Positions 50,305 to 59,164 of a stretch of DNA of 64,000 nucleotides are shown piece after piece; positions within the stretch are counted from its first letter, which is position 1; each line of letters begins with the position of its first letter. The notes under the pieces were generated by a model. It worked only from the letters and a program-made list of their open reading frames with translations, was not told the origin of the DNA and did no database searches. The stretch lies in the NCBI GenBank assembly GCA_023400235.1, contig JAEXFI010000029.1:62001-126000 (forward strand), read 5' to 3'. This DNA comes from Bacillota bacterium. Its GTDB lineage: Bacteria; Bacillota; Clostridia; Acetivibrionales; DSM-1351. The translations under genes were made by a program, and so were the position numbers.

Positions 50305-51138
50305 TTACTTCTGATTTCTTCTCTTAACGATAAATTTATCAGATTTGTTTTTCTTCTTTCTTGTCTTGTAGCCAAGAGTAGGTTTACCCCAAGGAGTAAC
50401 CGGGCTTGGTCTTCCGATTGGTGATTTACCTTCACCACCACCGTGAGGATGGTCTACTGGGTTCATAACAACACCGCGCACGGTAGGTCTGACGCCCATC
50501 CATCTTTTTCTTCCGGCCTTACCGATTTTAACATTTTCATGGTCAATGTTGCCGATTTGTCCGAGAGTGGCCCTGCAGTTGATTCTTACCATACGAACTT
50601 CACCGGATGGAAGTCTTACCTGAGCATACTCGCCTTCCTTAGCCATCAGCTGAGCTGAATTTCCGGCTGCTCTTACCATCTGGCCGCCCTTGCCTGGTTT
50701 AAGTTCTATATTGTGAATTAATGAACCTACAGGGATATTTGCAAGCGGAAGTGCATTTCCTGATCTGATATCCGCTGACTCGCCGGATTCAACAATATCG
50801 CCTACTTTTAAACCAACTGGTGCAAGAATATATCTCTTTTCACCGTCAACATAGTTAAGAAGTGCAATATTTGCAGTCCTGTTGGGATCATACTCGATAG
50901 TAGCAACTTTTGCCTTTATACCGTCTTTATCTCTCTTAAAGTCTATAACTCTATATTTTTGTCTGTTACCGCCGCCCTGGTGACGAACAGTAATTCTTCC
51001 ATATGAGTTTCTTCCCCCGTTTTTGCTGTTTGGCTGCAATAATGACTTTTCAGGTTCAACTTTTGATAACTCTGAATAATCCTGTGACGTCATAAATCTT
51101 CTTGCAGGGGTAATAGGACTATACTTTTTTACTGCCAT
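50305..51138 (-). CDS. rplB: 50S ribosomal protein L2
   Basis: 277 residues, standard length. Zinc-independent core with RNA-binding motifs VATIEYDPNRTANIALLNYV and the peptidyl-transferase-proximal GVVMNPVDHPHGGGEGKSPI, which holds the conserved His. Ends with a basic tail. Lies 27 bp after rplW. Confidence 0.98.
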   Translation of the reverse strand: MAVKKYSPITPARRFMTSQDYSELSKVEPEKSLLQPNSKNGGRNSYGRITVRHQGGGNRQKYRVIDFKRDKDGIKAKVATIEYDPNRTANIALLNYVDGEKRYILAPVGLKVGDIVESGESADIRSGNALPLANIPVGSLIHNIELKPGKGGQMVRAAGNSAQLMAKEGEYAQVRLPSGEVRMVRINCRATLGQIGNIDHENVKIGKAGRKRWMGVRPTVRGVVMNPVDHPHGGGEGKSPIGRPSPVTPWGKPTLGYKTRKKKNKSDKFIVKRRNQK

Positions 51139-51165
51139 CTCTTCTCACTCCTTTATAGCGTGTAA

Positions 51166-51519
51166 TTACTGAGCAACTCCGAATTCTTCGATACTGCTCT
51201 TGTATTTCTTATTGTTTGATACTGCCTTACCGCCCGTCGTGAGGTATGAAACCGCCTTTGGATCAGTATCTATTTTAACTATGGCTTTTTTCCAGTCTGC
51301 GCGGGGTCCCTCGTGAACACCGGTGCGCTTAACCTTGCCTTCGTACTTCATGGTGTTAACCTGGAGCACCTTTACACTGAATAATGCTTCAACTGCCTTT
51401 TTGATTTCGGTCTTGGTTGACTTGACATCAACTATGAAAGTGTACTTTCCGCTAGCAATCTCCATATTACTTTTTTCAGTTATATGTGGCTTTATGATTA
51501 TATCTTGTGGTAATCTCAT
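51166..51519 (-). CDS. rplW: 50S ribosomal protein L23
   Basis: 117 residues; slightly longer than the usual ~95-100. Starts MRLPQDIIIKPHITEKSNME with the core KKAVEALFSVKVLQVNTMKY. L23 at the tunnel exit docks trigger factor and SRP. Its start shares a base with the rplD stop. Confidence 0.97.
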   Translation of the reverse strand: MRLPQDIIIKPHITEKSNMEIASGKYTFIVDVKSTKTEIKKAVEALFSVKVLQVNTMKYEGKVKRTGVHEGPRADWKKAIVKIDTDPKAVSYLTTGGKAVSNNKKYKSSIEEFGVAQ

Positions 51520-52142
51520 TACGCGTACACCTCCTCAACCTTAAGAGCAGCATCCTTGGTTATTATGAATTTGTCATACTTCAATATATCAAATACATTT
51601 ATGGTATTGACAGATGCAGTCTTAACTCCAGGAATATTTCTTGCAGACTTAACAATGTTGTCGTTCTTTGAATCAATAACTATCAGCACACTTGAATCAA
51701 CCTTGAGGCTGTTGAGAACTCCTACCATTGCTTTTGTCTTTATAGCTTCCAATACGAGGTTATCCAGTACCAGAATTTCATTTGCCGCTACCTTTGAAGT
51801 CAATGCCGACTTCAATGCTATACGCTTAACCTTCTTTGGAAGAGTGTATCTATAGCTGCGTGGCTTAGGTCCTAATACAATACCACCCTTAATCCACTGA
51901 GCTGAACGAATACTACCTTGTCTTGCACGACCGGTTCCCTTTTGTCTCCATGGCTTTCTACCGCCACCTCTAACCTCACTCTTGGTCTTTGTGGACTGGG
52001 TTCCCTGTCTCTTATTTGCTAACTGATTAACTACTGCAGCGTGAAGAGCTTCCTTGTTTATGTCTGCGCCAAAAACATTATCGCTAAGTTGGATATCACC
52101 AACCACTTCACCTTTCATGTTATATAAATCAACCTTTGGCAT
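51519..52142 (-). CDS. rplD: 50S ribosomal protein L4
   Basis: 207 residues. Starts MPKVDLYNMKGEVVGDIQLS, with the tunnel loop region RGGGRKPWRQKGTGRARQGS conserved. In E. coli L4 represses the S10 operon through an attenuator in its leader; a leader hairpin here makes a comparable control possible. Lies 25 bp after rplC. Confidence 0.98.
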   Translation of the reverse strand: MPKVDLYNMKGEVVGDIQLSDNVFGADINKEALHAAVVNQLANKRQGTQSTKTKSEVRGGGRKPWRQKGTGRARQGSIRSAQWIKGGIVLGPKPRSYRYTLPKKVKRIALKSALTSKVAANEILVLDNLVLEAIKTKAMVGVLNSLKVDSSVLIVIDSKNDNIVKSARNIPGVKTASVNTINVFDILKYDKFIITKDAALKVEEVYA

Positions 52143-52167
52143 GTGTTACTTCCTCCCTTCAACGTTA

Positions 52168-52806
52168 TTATTTACCGGATTTAACCGTATTTTTAATAAC
52201 AAGCAATCCGCCCTTAGGTCCTGGAACAGCTCCCTTTATAAGAATAAGGTTTCTTTCGCCGTCTACTCTTACAACTTCAAGATTCTGAACCGTAGTATTA
52301 TCCATACCCATATGGCCTGGCAGCTTCTTGCCCTTAAATACTCTAGCAGGGTTAGTGTTTGCACTCATAGAACCAACTCTTCTATGGTACATGGAACCGT
52401 GAGTTCCCGGACCACCCTTTTGTCCGTATCTCTTTATGGTACCCTGGAAACCCTTACCTTTTGAGATACCGCTTACGTCTATTTTATCTCCAGCCGCGAA
52501 CATTTCCTCAGCCTTGATTTCCTGTCCAACTTCGAAACCTGAAACGTCTTCAAATCTGAATTCCTTCAAATACTTCATTGGAGCCAGCTTAGTCTTTGTA
52601 AACTGTCCTAATGCCGGTTTGCTGAGCTTCTTTTCCTGTACCTTTTCATATCCAACCTTTATGGCATCGTATCCGTCAGTATCAACTGTCTTCTTCTGAA
52701 CAACAGTCAACGGGCCTGCTTCAACAACTGTAACTGGTATTACCAGACCATTTTCGTCAAATATCTGGGTCATTCCGATTTTCTTACCTATCATTGCCTT
52801 TTTCAT
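52168..52806 (-). CDS. rplC: 50S ribosomal protein L3
   Basis: 212 residues. Starts MKKAMIGKKIGMTQIFDENG with the long loop GKGFQGTIKRYGQKGGPGTH that reaches the peptidyl transferase centre, and the glutamine methylated in E. coli falls in this type of loop. Lies 182 bp after rpsJ. Confidence 0.98.
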   Translation of the reverse strand: MKKAMIGKKIGMTQIFDENGLVIPVTVVEAGPLTVVQKKTVDTDGYDAIKVGYEKVQEKKLSKPALGQFTKTKLAPMKYLKEFRFEDVSGFEVGQEIKAEEMFAAGDKIDVSGISKGKGFQGTIKRYGQKGGPGTHGSMYHRRVGSMSANTNPARVFKGKKLPGHMGMDNTTVQNLEVVRVDGERNLILIKGAVPGPKGGLLVIKNTVKSGK

Positions 52807-52988
52807 TTTTAAAAACCTCCTATGGTTATTGGTTCATAATCCATGTGTATGGAATACACACTGTGAATATTATTCACGGGGCGCGGCTACACGCTATGAA
52901 CATGACCTCTGTTACCCTGGCACAAAGAGCAAATTGTTTTAACTTGGTCTCAATGTGTAAAATCAACTTTATAATCTAACATCAAAGA

Positions 52989-53300
52989 TTATAATTTGAT
53001 TTCAATATCTACGCCAGCTGGAAGATCCAGTCTCATCAATGCGTCAACAGTCTTTGGTGTTGGCAAAAGAATGTCAATCAATCTCTTGTGAGTTCTCATT
53101 TCAAACTGCTCTCTAGAGTCCTTGTATTTGTGGGGAGCTCTTAAGATTGTAATAATCTCTTTTTCAGTAGGCAGCGGCACTGGTCCTGAAACCCTTGCTC
53201 CTGTCCTCTTAGCAGTCTCAACGATCTTCTCAGCTGACTGATCTAACACCTGATGATCGAACGCCTTTAATCTGATGCGTATTTTCTGTTTGTTTGACAT
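52989..53300 (-). CDS. rpsJ: 30S ribosomal protein S10 (NusE)
   Basis: 103 residues starting MSNKQKIRIRLKAFDHQVLD, with SGPVPLPTEKEIITILRAPH and ending LPAGVDIEIKL. It is a 30S head protein and the NusE antitermination factor. First gene of the S10 operon with a 300-base leader; GAGGAGG precedes the ATG. Confidence 0.98.
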   Translation of the reverse strand: MSNKQKIRIRLKAFDHQVLDQSAEKIVETAKRTGARVSGPVPLPTEKEIITILRAPHKYKDSREQFEMRTHKRLIDILLPTPKTVDALMRLDLPAGVDIEIKL

Positions 53301-53393
53301 ACATAAACCTCCTCGTACGTTTTATTATTGTCACGTACAACAAGCATTCGTCTGTACACTATGCCGGGTGTTTCATACCGTTTTATATAAAAA

Positions 53394-53435
53394 CCCAGGA
53401 TCGTTCTTATCCGAAATGGACAAACTTAACCTGGG
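53394..53435 (-). promoter_or_regulatory. Candidate transcription attenuator in the S10 operon leader
   Basis: On the minus strand CCCAGG pairs with CCTGGG across a 30-base loop that itself contains TCC / GGA, and the right arm is followed directly by GTTTTTAT. It lies about 95 bp before rpsJ, between the promoter and the first gene, where an attenuator could regulate the operon. Confidence 0.5.
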
Positions 53436-53609
53436 CATTTAAAGCGATTATATTACACAGCAATATAAAACCTAAATGTACAGTGACTTGTCGCCCGGTT
53501 TCTTGAATCGGACATTCTCCGTGAAAGTTACCTATCTCTTACGTCCCTGGATTCAGGTACAGGATAGCAATCTCCCACTTCATCGTATGCCTTCGCCACA
53601 ACATTCAAT

Positions 53610-53638
53610 ATTTTACTACATATTCTACACATTTGCAA
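53610..53638 (-). promoter_or_regulatory. Predicted S10 operon promoter
   Basis: Minus strand TTGCAA (53638-53633), exact 17-bp spacer, TAAAAT (53615-53610). A start near 53603 gives a leader of about 300 bases before rpsJ. No other match of this quality lies in the gap. Confidence 0.65.
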
Positions 53639-53729
53639 GAATTATTTTTTAATTTTTTTGAAATTTTTTATTCCAAAATTCCGAGATTTTTATACCGTAG
53701 AAATTTTTATGCAAATTTTTATGGGAAAG

Positions 53730-53756
53730 AAAACGCCGGGCTAAAACCGGCGTTTT
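53730..53756 (-). terminator. Terminator behind the pilus-operon protein
   Basis: Perfect ten-base stem AAAACGCCGG / CCGGCGTTTT with a seven-base loop, T-run on both strands, 9 bp after the stop codon at 53765. It also isolates the S10 operon upstream region. Confidence 0.92.
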
Positions 53757-53764
53757 AAAGTCAC

Positions 53765-56700
53765 TTAATTAATATCTATGGCACTCTGTGTAACGTTTAT
53801 ATCAAAAGTCCCAATTATATCGTTCCCCACCGGATCTTTATTTACAGCCTTGCAGGTTACTGTAACCCTGCCTATCTTCTTGGCTGAAAATACCGCAGAG
53901 CCAGGTACTTCTTCGTATGACTCCCCAACTTTGGCAAGCTTAGGTTTGACTTCTCCGATCCTCGTATCATCAACTGACCATATAACCCTTTCATTACTAT
54001 ATCTGTCAGGACTTATTGATACCTTTAAATCCTTTTTTGTCCAAACTACCGCAAGACTTGATCCAGTTATTGAAAGTGTGGGAGGCTGATACAATTTAGG
54101 AAACTCGATAACCATAGTATTGTTATCATAATTTAACTGCTGGCTGCTCAGCTTGCTCAGGTTCTGCCCTACATTGCTGTTATTGACAGGCTTATAACCT
54201 TCCGGCAAAACTATGCTTGCGCCATAATAGCCTGTGGGTACCGTGCTGAAGCTGGCAATACCGCTACTGTCCGTATCAGCTGTTCTGGCAGTAAAGGAGG
54301 TATCCACTGTAAACTGACCTGTAGCCTCATTCTTAACGTATCTCTTGAGTGTTACCCTCTGGCCTGCAAAGGCTTTGCCCTCATAGTCCTTTAGTTCTGC
54401 AGAAACATTTCCGGTTTTCACATTTATACTAATAGGGTCGTTCACTGTTAATGGCGTTCCTCCAGCATCCTTATACGTAAGTATGGCACTTGTTGTATAT
54501 GCTGTAACCGGTGCCTTACAAACAAAGCTTACCTGACCGTTCTGTGTAATTATATCAGGTGCAGGAGTAAAACGAACCGTACTTAAATCCTTTGTGTACT
54601 GTCCGTTGTATATGCTTCCGCCGCCCACGGCTGTAATACTGCCAAAGGTTGTGGTATTCAACTGCATGCTGAGCTTAAGAGCCGAATATATTGTATTAAA
54701 ATCAGATGCCTGGGCATTCACCGAAACATTTAAATCGCAGGTATCTCCCACCAGAGCATTTACAGTATTATGGCTCATGCTCAATACCGGCGTGCTCTTA
54801 TGGTTTATTGTTATTTCCTTTGACCCCTGAGCACCTTTGGTATCGGTTACAACAGCTTTTATATTGAATCTGGTGACTGATCTTGACACGTTCTTCAGCA
54901 TCGCCACAGCTTTCTCTACCCCGATTTCAGGGGCCTCAGAGCCTTCAAAGGTGGCTACACCCTCTCCCGCTTCATATACGCCATCCCCGTCATTATCAAT
55001 ATAGACCTTGCAGCTGCTGATTGCATCATTATCCGGATCATTGGCAAGCAGTCTGAAGTTGAGGGTACCCAGCGTATTGGCAATATCTTCTCCATTATTA
55101 AGTCCGAGTATGTCAACCGTGGGGGCATGATTGGCACCTTTTGAAGCCTTTAATATGGTATTTACAAACATCTCCAGCTCCTGGCCAGATGTAATGGGGC
55201 TGTGTCCCGTACCCGAGAAGGTCAGGTTGCCTTTGAAATATGTATAGTAGTCATTGAGGCCGTCATACTCATGATACTTATCCTCATTGACAGTTGGAGT
55301 GATCAAAGTTGCTGTTCTGCTGCCATGTGAGTACCTGTATTGATTTTTATATGTAAAAGCAGTTACTATGTCAGGATCTTCGGGATTCAGCCTTATATAT
55401 TGGAGATGAGTGGGTGAAACCGTAATATCTCCTAAAATAAATGGATATTTAGTCATATTGCTCTCATTTATTTTTTTTGTTAATACAGTATCCGGAAAAC
55501 GGCTGTCTCCATTTGCATTCAGCAAGGCAAGCCTGGTCATGCCCGTGGATACGGATGTCCCGGAGGGCAGGCTCGGGTCGGTTGCAAAGGTGTTCATGCC
55601 CAGCCGGTTCTTAAAGGCTGTCGTCAGGTTGCTCTTGTTAAAGCCAATCGTATCGTGGGTGAACATTATGGCCTGGCCGGAATCGGCAAATGCCTCCATA
55701 TCACTTAGTGCCTGTCCTGACAAATCCCCCTTGTATGCATCGTCGAAGCCGAAAATGACCATATCATAATTTTGATTTAAAATTGTTTTATTACCGCCAA
55801 AAAGCTTACCATAGTTATCATTGAAATCTTTTATCTTCATTTCTGTAATTTCTATTTTATACTCACCGGGTCTTTGCAATAGATTCCTGCCTTGGTAATT
55901 ACTCAATGTAGATAATTTCAAGGTTGCATAATTATCACTGTTGTCCGGCAGCAGCTGAAGCACCCTTATATGGAGCTCATCACCCTTGAAGGCGGCAAAA
56001 CCCGTTTGATAGGCCTTAGCCCCGCTGTCATCAGTGACCTCCAGCTTCCATGGCACCAGGCCGGTGTACTTGCTTGAAAAGAGATAGTTGACCGAATAAC
56101 CATCTATATTTTTAACTACTGTCTCAGTTTTAGCCACTTCATCGGCCTTGAATATCCCATCCCCGTTGCTGTCAATATAGAGTTTGACAGTCATGGGCTT
56201 ATTGTCCTTGTTAGCCAGGTTCATAACGTAACTTATAAGGCCGCTGTTAACTGCAATATTATTTCCGTTGTATTCCGCAGGTCTTTGCGTTAACTGGAGC
56301 GTTGGCCGCACACGTAAGCCCTCCCCTCCATATTTTTCCAAATTGGTTAATAAGTTACTGGTTGTACCTGCATTTACATTGGTATAGCTGCTGTTTCTAT
56401 AGCTGTTAAAATTCTTGTACAGCTTTGTAGTCTCCATGCCTGATGCAAATATTCCGTTGTCAAATACCATAAGCTGCCCTGACTTAATATAACTTTTGAT
56501 TTTATTTGCAGCGATATCAGAGATATCATTGCCGTTATAGAATTCCTTGTTGCCGGAAACAGAGGTGGCAACATTGCAGTTACTTGAGACTGAAGGTCCG
56601 AATCTTTTATATACATTCTGCTGATAATATTTATTGTAGGGATCCGATGTAGAAGTATTATTGCCTATATAGACAATATCATAAGCTCCGTTTATCTCCT

Positions 56701-56959
56701 CAGCCTTTGATATAAGCAGCGGCATAGGCATCCTTATTATATCCACAGGCCTTTTGAAATATGTTTCAAGAGCTGTTTCCATTGCTGCTGTAATGTCGTA
56801 TGACGTTGTAGGCTGTATTTCCAGTATCCTGACCGGTTCGGTACCGGCGCCGTCCTCTGCGGCAGTGACTGTGCCAAGGCTTGGAACCAGCATGGTTGCA
56901 AGCAGCATTACAGCCAATAGTATACACCCTGCCTTACCTGTTCTTTTTCGAGTATACAT
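53765..56959 (-). CDS. Large secreted multidomain protein, DUF5057-like, pilus operon member
   Basis: 1064 residues with a Sec signal peptide (CILLAVMLLATMLVPSLGTV then TAAEDG). The N-terminal ~600 residues are an unassigned globular region with repeated ThuA/glutamine-amidotransferase-like segments (YDIVYIGNNTS, YDMVIFGFDDAYKGDLS). Two calcium-type loops follow pilus-like spacing (DSNGDGIFKADE and DNDGDGVYEAGE), then several Ig-like beta domains, the last a Big_2 type (VIWSVDDTRIGEV). It has no cell-wall anchor motif. As the last gene of a pilus operon it may be a secreted adhesin or minor pilus-associated protein. I recognise the DUF5057 resemblance only loosely. Confidence 0.65.
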   Translation of the reverse strand: MYTRKRTGKAGCILLAVMLLATMLVPSLGTVTAAEDGAGTEPVRILEIQPTTSYDITAAMETALETYFKRPVDIIRMPMPLLISKAEEINGAYDIVYIGNNTSTSDPYNKYYQQNVYKRFGPSVSSNCNVATSVSGNKEFYNGNDISDIAANKIKSYIKSGQLMVFDNGIFASGMETTKLYKNFNSYRNSSYTNVNAGTTSNLLTNLEKYGGEGLRVRPTLQLTQRPAEYNGNNIAVNSGLISYVMNLANKDNKPMTVKLYIDSNGDGIFKADEVAKTETVVKNIDGYSVNYLFSSKYTGLVPWKLEVTDDSGAKAYQTGFAAFKGDELHIRVLQLLPDNSDNYATLKLSTLSNYQGRNLLQRPGEYKIEITEMKIKDFNDNYGKLFGGNKTILNQNYDMVIFGFDDAYKGDLSGQALSDMEAFADSGQAIMFTHDTIGFNKSNLTTAFKNRLGMNTFATDPSLPSGTSVSTGMTRLALLNANGDSRFPDTVLTKKINESNMTKYPFILGDITVSPTHLQYIRLNPEDPDIVTAFTYKNQYRYSHGSRTATLITPTVNEDKYHEYDGLNDYYTYFKGNLTFSGTGHSPITSGQELEMFVNTILKASKGANHAPTVDILGLNNGEDIANTLGTLNFRLLANDPDNDAISSCKVYIDNDGDGVYEAGEGVATFEGSEAPEIGVEKAVAMLKNVSRSVTRFNIKAVVTDTKGAQGSKEITINHKSTPVLSMSHNTVNALVGDTCDLNVSVNAQASDFNTIYSALKLSMQLNTTTFGSITAVGGGSIYNGQYTKDLSTVRFTPAPDIITQNGQVSFVCKAPVTAYTTSAILTYKDAGGTPLTVNDPISINVKTGNVSAELKDYEGKAFAGQRVTLKRYVKNEATGQFTVDTSFTARTADTDSSGIASFSTVPTGYYGASIVLPEGYKPVNNSNVGQNLSKLSSQQLNYDNNTMVIEFPKLYQPPTLSITGSSLAVVWTKKDLKVSISPDRYSNERVIWSVDDTRIGEVKPKLAKVGESYEEVPGSAVFSAKKIGRVTVTCKAVNKDPVGNDIIGTFDINVTQSAIDIN

Positions 56960-57079
56960 TTTTATACACCTCCATAAAAATATATGACAGTTTTATATTT
57001 ATAATGAAAAAACTACACCCATTGTCTTTAAGCTTTTTCAATTATTTCTGATTATTGAGTATTATCAGCATATGGGCTT

Positions 57080-57871
57080 TTAATTGAGATACATCCCCAA
57101 AAGCTGCCAGCCGAATAATATGGTAATAACTGTTCCCACAGCTATAAATGGCCCAAAGGGAATCGTATCTTTTCTGTTGAGCCTCTTTAATATAATAAGC
57201 ACACCACAAATCATACCTGCCGTTACAATTGAGATAAAAAGCGCCACAATCATCATTTTCCACCCCAAAAACAGGCCTATGGGGAAAAGCACCTTTATAT
57301 CTCCTCCTCCAACAGTATTCTCCTTCTTATATATAAAAGCACCTGCCTTGGCCACCAAAAGAAAAAACGAACTGCCTAAAAGGGCTCCTAATATGGGATT
57401 CCACCAACTGCTGTCGCCGTATATGCCTGTATCTATAAAAAAACTCGCAACATATTGTATTAATCCGCCTGCTGCTGCGAATACAACCAATGAATCCGGA
57501 ATTATTCCGAACTCCAGATCAATGAAAAACATCACTATAAGCACGGATACCAATAATGCCATTGCAAAAAATTCAACATTAATGCCATATTTATAAAACA
57601 AACAGACATACAGTATTGCAGTTATAATTTCTACAAACATATACCTGGGAGATATTTTTCCGCCGCAGCTGCTGCATTTTCCCCTTTGTAACAGATAACT
57701 CAACACTGGAACAAGGTTCCTGGGCTTCAATCTTTCATGGCAGCTGGTACAGCGGGAGGAGACAGCTACTATGGATTCTTCTCTGGGAAGCCTGTATATG
57801 CAAACATTCAGAAAAGATCCGCAGCAGGCACCTATGGCAAATATAAATAAAACAGTCAATACTTCAATCAT
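57080..57871 (-). CDS. Prepilin peptidase / N-methyltransferase (PilD-type, A24)
   Basis: 263 residues with about eight membrane segments. The N-terminal cytoplasmic loop has two CxxC pairs (CTSCHERL, CSSCGGKI) of the zinc-binding methyltransferase domain. The aspartyl catalytic pair lies in FFIDLEFGIIPDSLV and GGGDIKVLFPIGL. It cleaves the leader of prepilins and methylates the new N-terminus. Its gene overlaps nothing but lies 2 bp after the lipoprotein gene. Confidence 0.93.
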   Translation of the reverse strand: MIEVLTVLFIFAIGACCGSFLNVCIYRLPREESIVAVSSRCTSCHERLKPRNLVPVLSYLLQRGKCSSCGGKISPRYMFVEIITAILYVCLFYKYGINVEFFAMALLVSVLIVMFFIDLEFGIIPDSLVVFAAAGGLIQYVASFFIDTGIYGDSSWWNPILGALLGSSFFLLVAKAGAFIYKKENTVGGGDIKVLFPIGLFLGWKMMIVALFISIVTAGMICGVLIILKRLNRKDTIPFGPFIAVGTVITILFGWQLLGMYLN

Positions 57872-57873
57872 AA

Positions 57874-59142
57874 TTATTTATTCTCCGCTTGGTTGTTTAC
57901 CGTATTTATACCATTTAGCTTTATACTTTCTATTTGAGGGCCGGCATCCTTTTTTACCAATTTTACCAAATAATCAAAGCTGTATTCCTTTGCATTTCCG
58001 CTAATTGCGGAATTCTTGTTCATAGAAGCCTTAAAAGTGACGATATACCACCTGTTTTTTTCAGAATATGCGGGATGCAGGGCAACCTCACAAGTATCCT
58101 TCAGTTCCCCTTGAACTTTTATACTTTGTATGTTGTTTTGCAGCAGCAAGGCCTCCTTGGAAAACTTTTCCCTATATTCCTCACTAATTACAGCAAGGTC
58201 TTGCTTTTCCTTATTTTTAGTTACCGACAAAGTGTTCATCAATTTGTTGAAATCTGCTATTCCCTTATCCCAACTGCTATTTAAAAGAATTCGCCTCTCA
58301 TTATCCAGATTTATTATGTTTCCAAAGAAGTATACTATTACAGCCTTCTCCTTGGTATAGGTTTCCCCATCCTGTTTGTTGGCGTAATTTGTGTTATCGG
58401 CGGTCTTTTCCAGATTCAGATAGGGTATGCGTGCAATAAAATCATTATTGTACCTGTAGAGCCTGTCCCTTGCCTTCTGTTTAAAGGCAGACTCTCTTGC
58501 CCTTAAAATCTTGTAATCCTTATCCTCCTTCACCAGCTCAACGTCATATTTTGTCTGGACTAAAACAGTATCAATATCACTGTCCGATGGAGCGGTTACT
58601 TTCTGGTAAGTATTAGCTTGGGCATTGAGCTTGTAGTTTTTTTCAAATAACCCATCCATAATACAGCTTGCCTTTAGGTTCAGCTTTACAAAGTAAAGGA
58701 GGCTGCCGTTATTTTCTTCTATGTATGTAGCTTCAATCTGCGGTTGCTTGCTGTCTTCCAGTTTCATAAGAGGTGTATAGTTTATGAGAGTTATTCCGTT
58801 CATCCCTACAAACCTTGGAAAATTCAGACCGATTTCAGTATTATTGTTGCCTTCCTCTATTGTGCGTTTTGCAATAAAGGAGCGCAAATCTTGAGGAATA
58901 TTCCCCGACTCGGAATTCTGCTGGTAATTATCTACCGGCACAGAATACATTTTTACAAAATAATCCGATATCAATTTTTGAATTTTCTCATTATCCTCTT
59001 TACTGACAGCGGTTTGGGATGAAGATGGTTTATTTCCCTCCTTATCAGTATTCAGAACTGTGTCCTCTCCCGAAGAACACCCTGCAAGGAACAATGCAAC
59101 GGTTAAAGTACCTGCTAAAGCCAAGGACAGTATTTTTTTCAT
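57874..59142 (-). CDS. Lipoprotein of the pilus operon, unknown function
   Basis: 422 residues with lipobox LFLAGC, then a Ser/Glu-rich linker and a large alpha/beta region without recognised family. ATG 59142 has GAGGTGACC upstream. It lies between the PilX-like gene and the peptidase gene with short gaps. It may be a periplasmic-side pilus assembly factor comparable to pilotins, but that is speculation. Confidence 0.7.
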   Translation of the reverse strand: MKKILSLALAGTLTVALFLAGCSSGEDTVLNTDKEGNKPSSSQTAVSKEDNEKIQKLISDYFVKMYSVPVDNYQQNSESGNIPQDLRSFIAKRTIEEGNNNTEIGLNFPRFVGMNGITLINYTPLMKLEDSKQPQIEATYIEENNGSLLYFVKLNLKASCIMDGLFEKNYKLNAQANTYQKVTAPSDSDIDTVLVQTKYDVELVKEDKDYKILRARESAFKQKARDRLYRYNNDFIARIPYLNLEKTADNTNYANKQDGETYTKEKAVIVYFFGNIINLDNERRILLNSSWDKGIADFNKLMNTLSVTKNKEKQDLAVISEEYREKFSKEALLLQNNIQSIKVQGELKDTCEVALHPAYSEKNRWYIVTFKASMNKNSAISGNAKEYSFDYLVKLVKKDAGPQIESIKLNGINTVNNQAENK

Positions 59143-59164
59143 GTAGGTCACCTCTATCCAGAAA

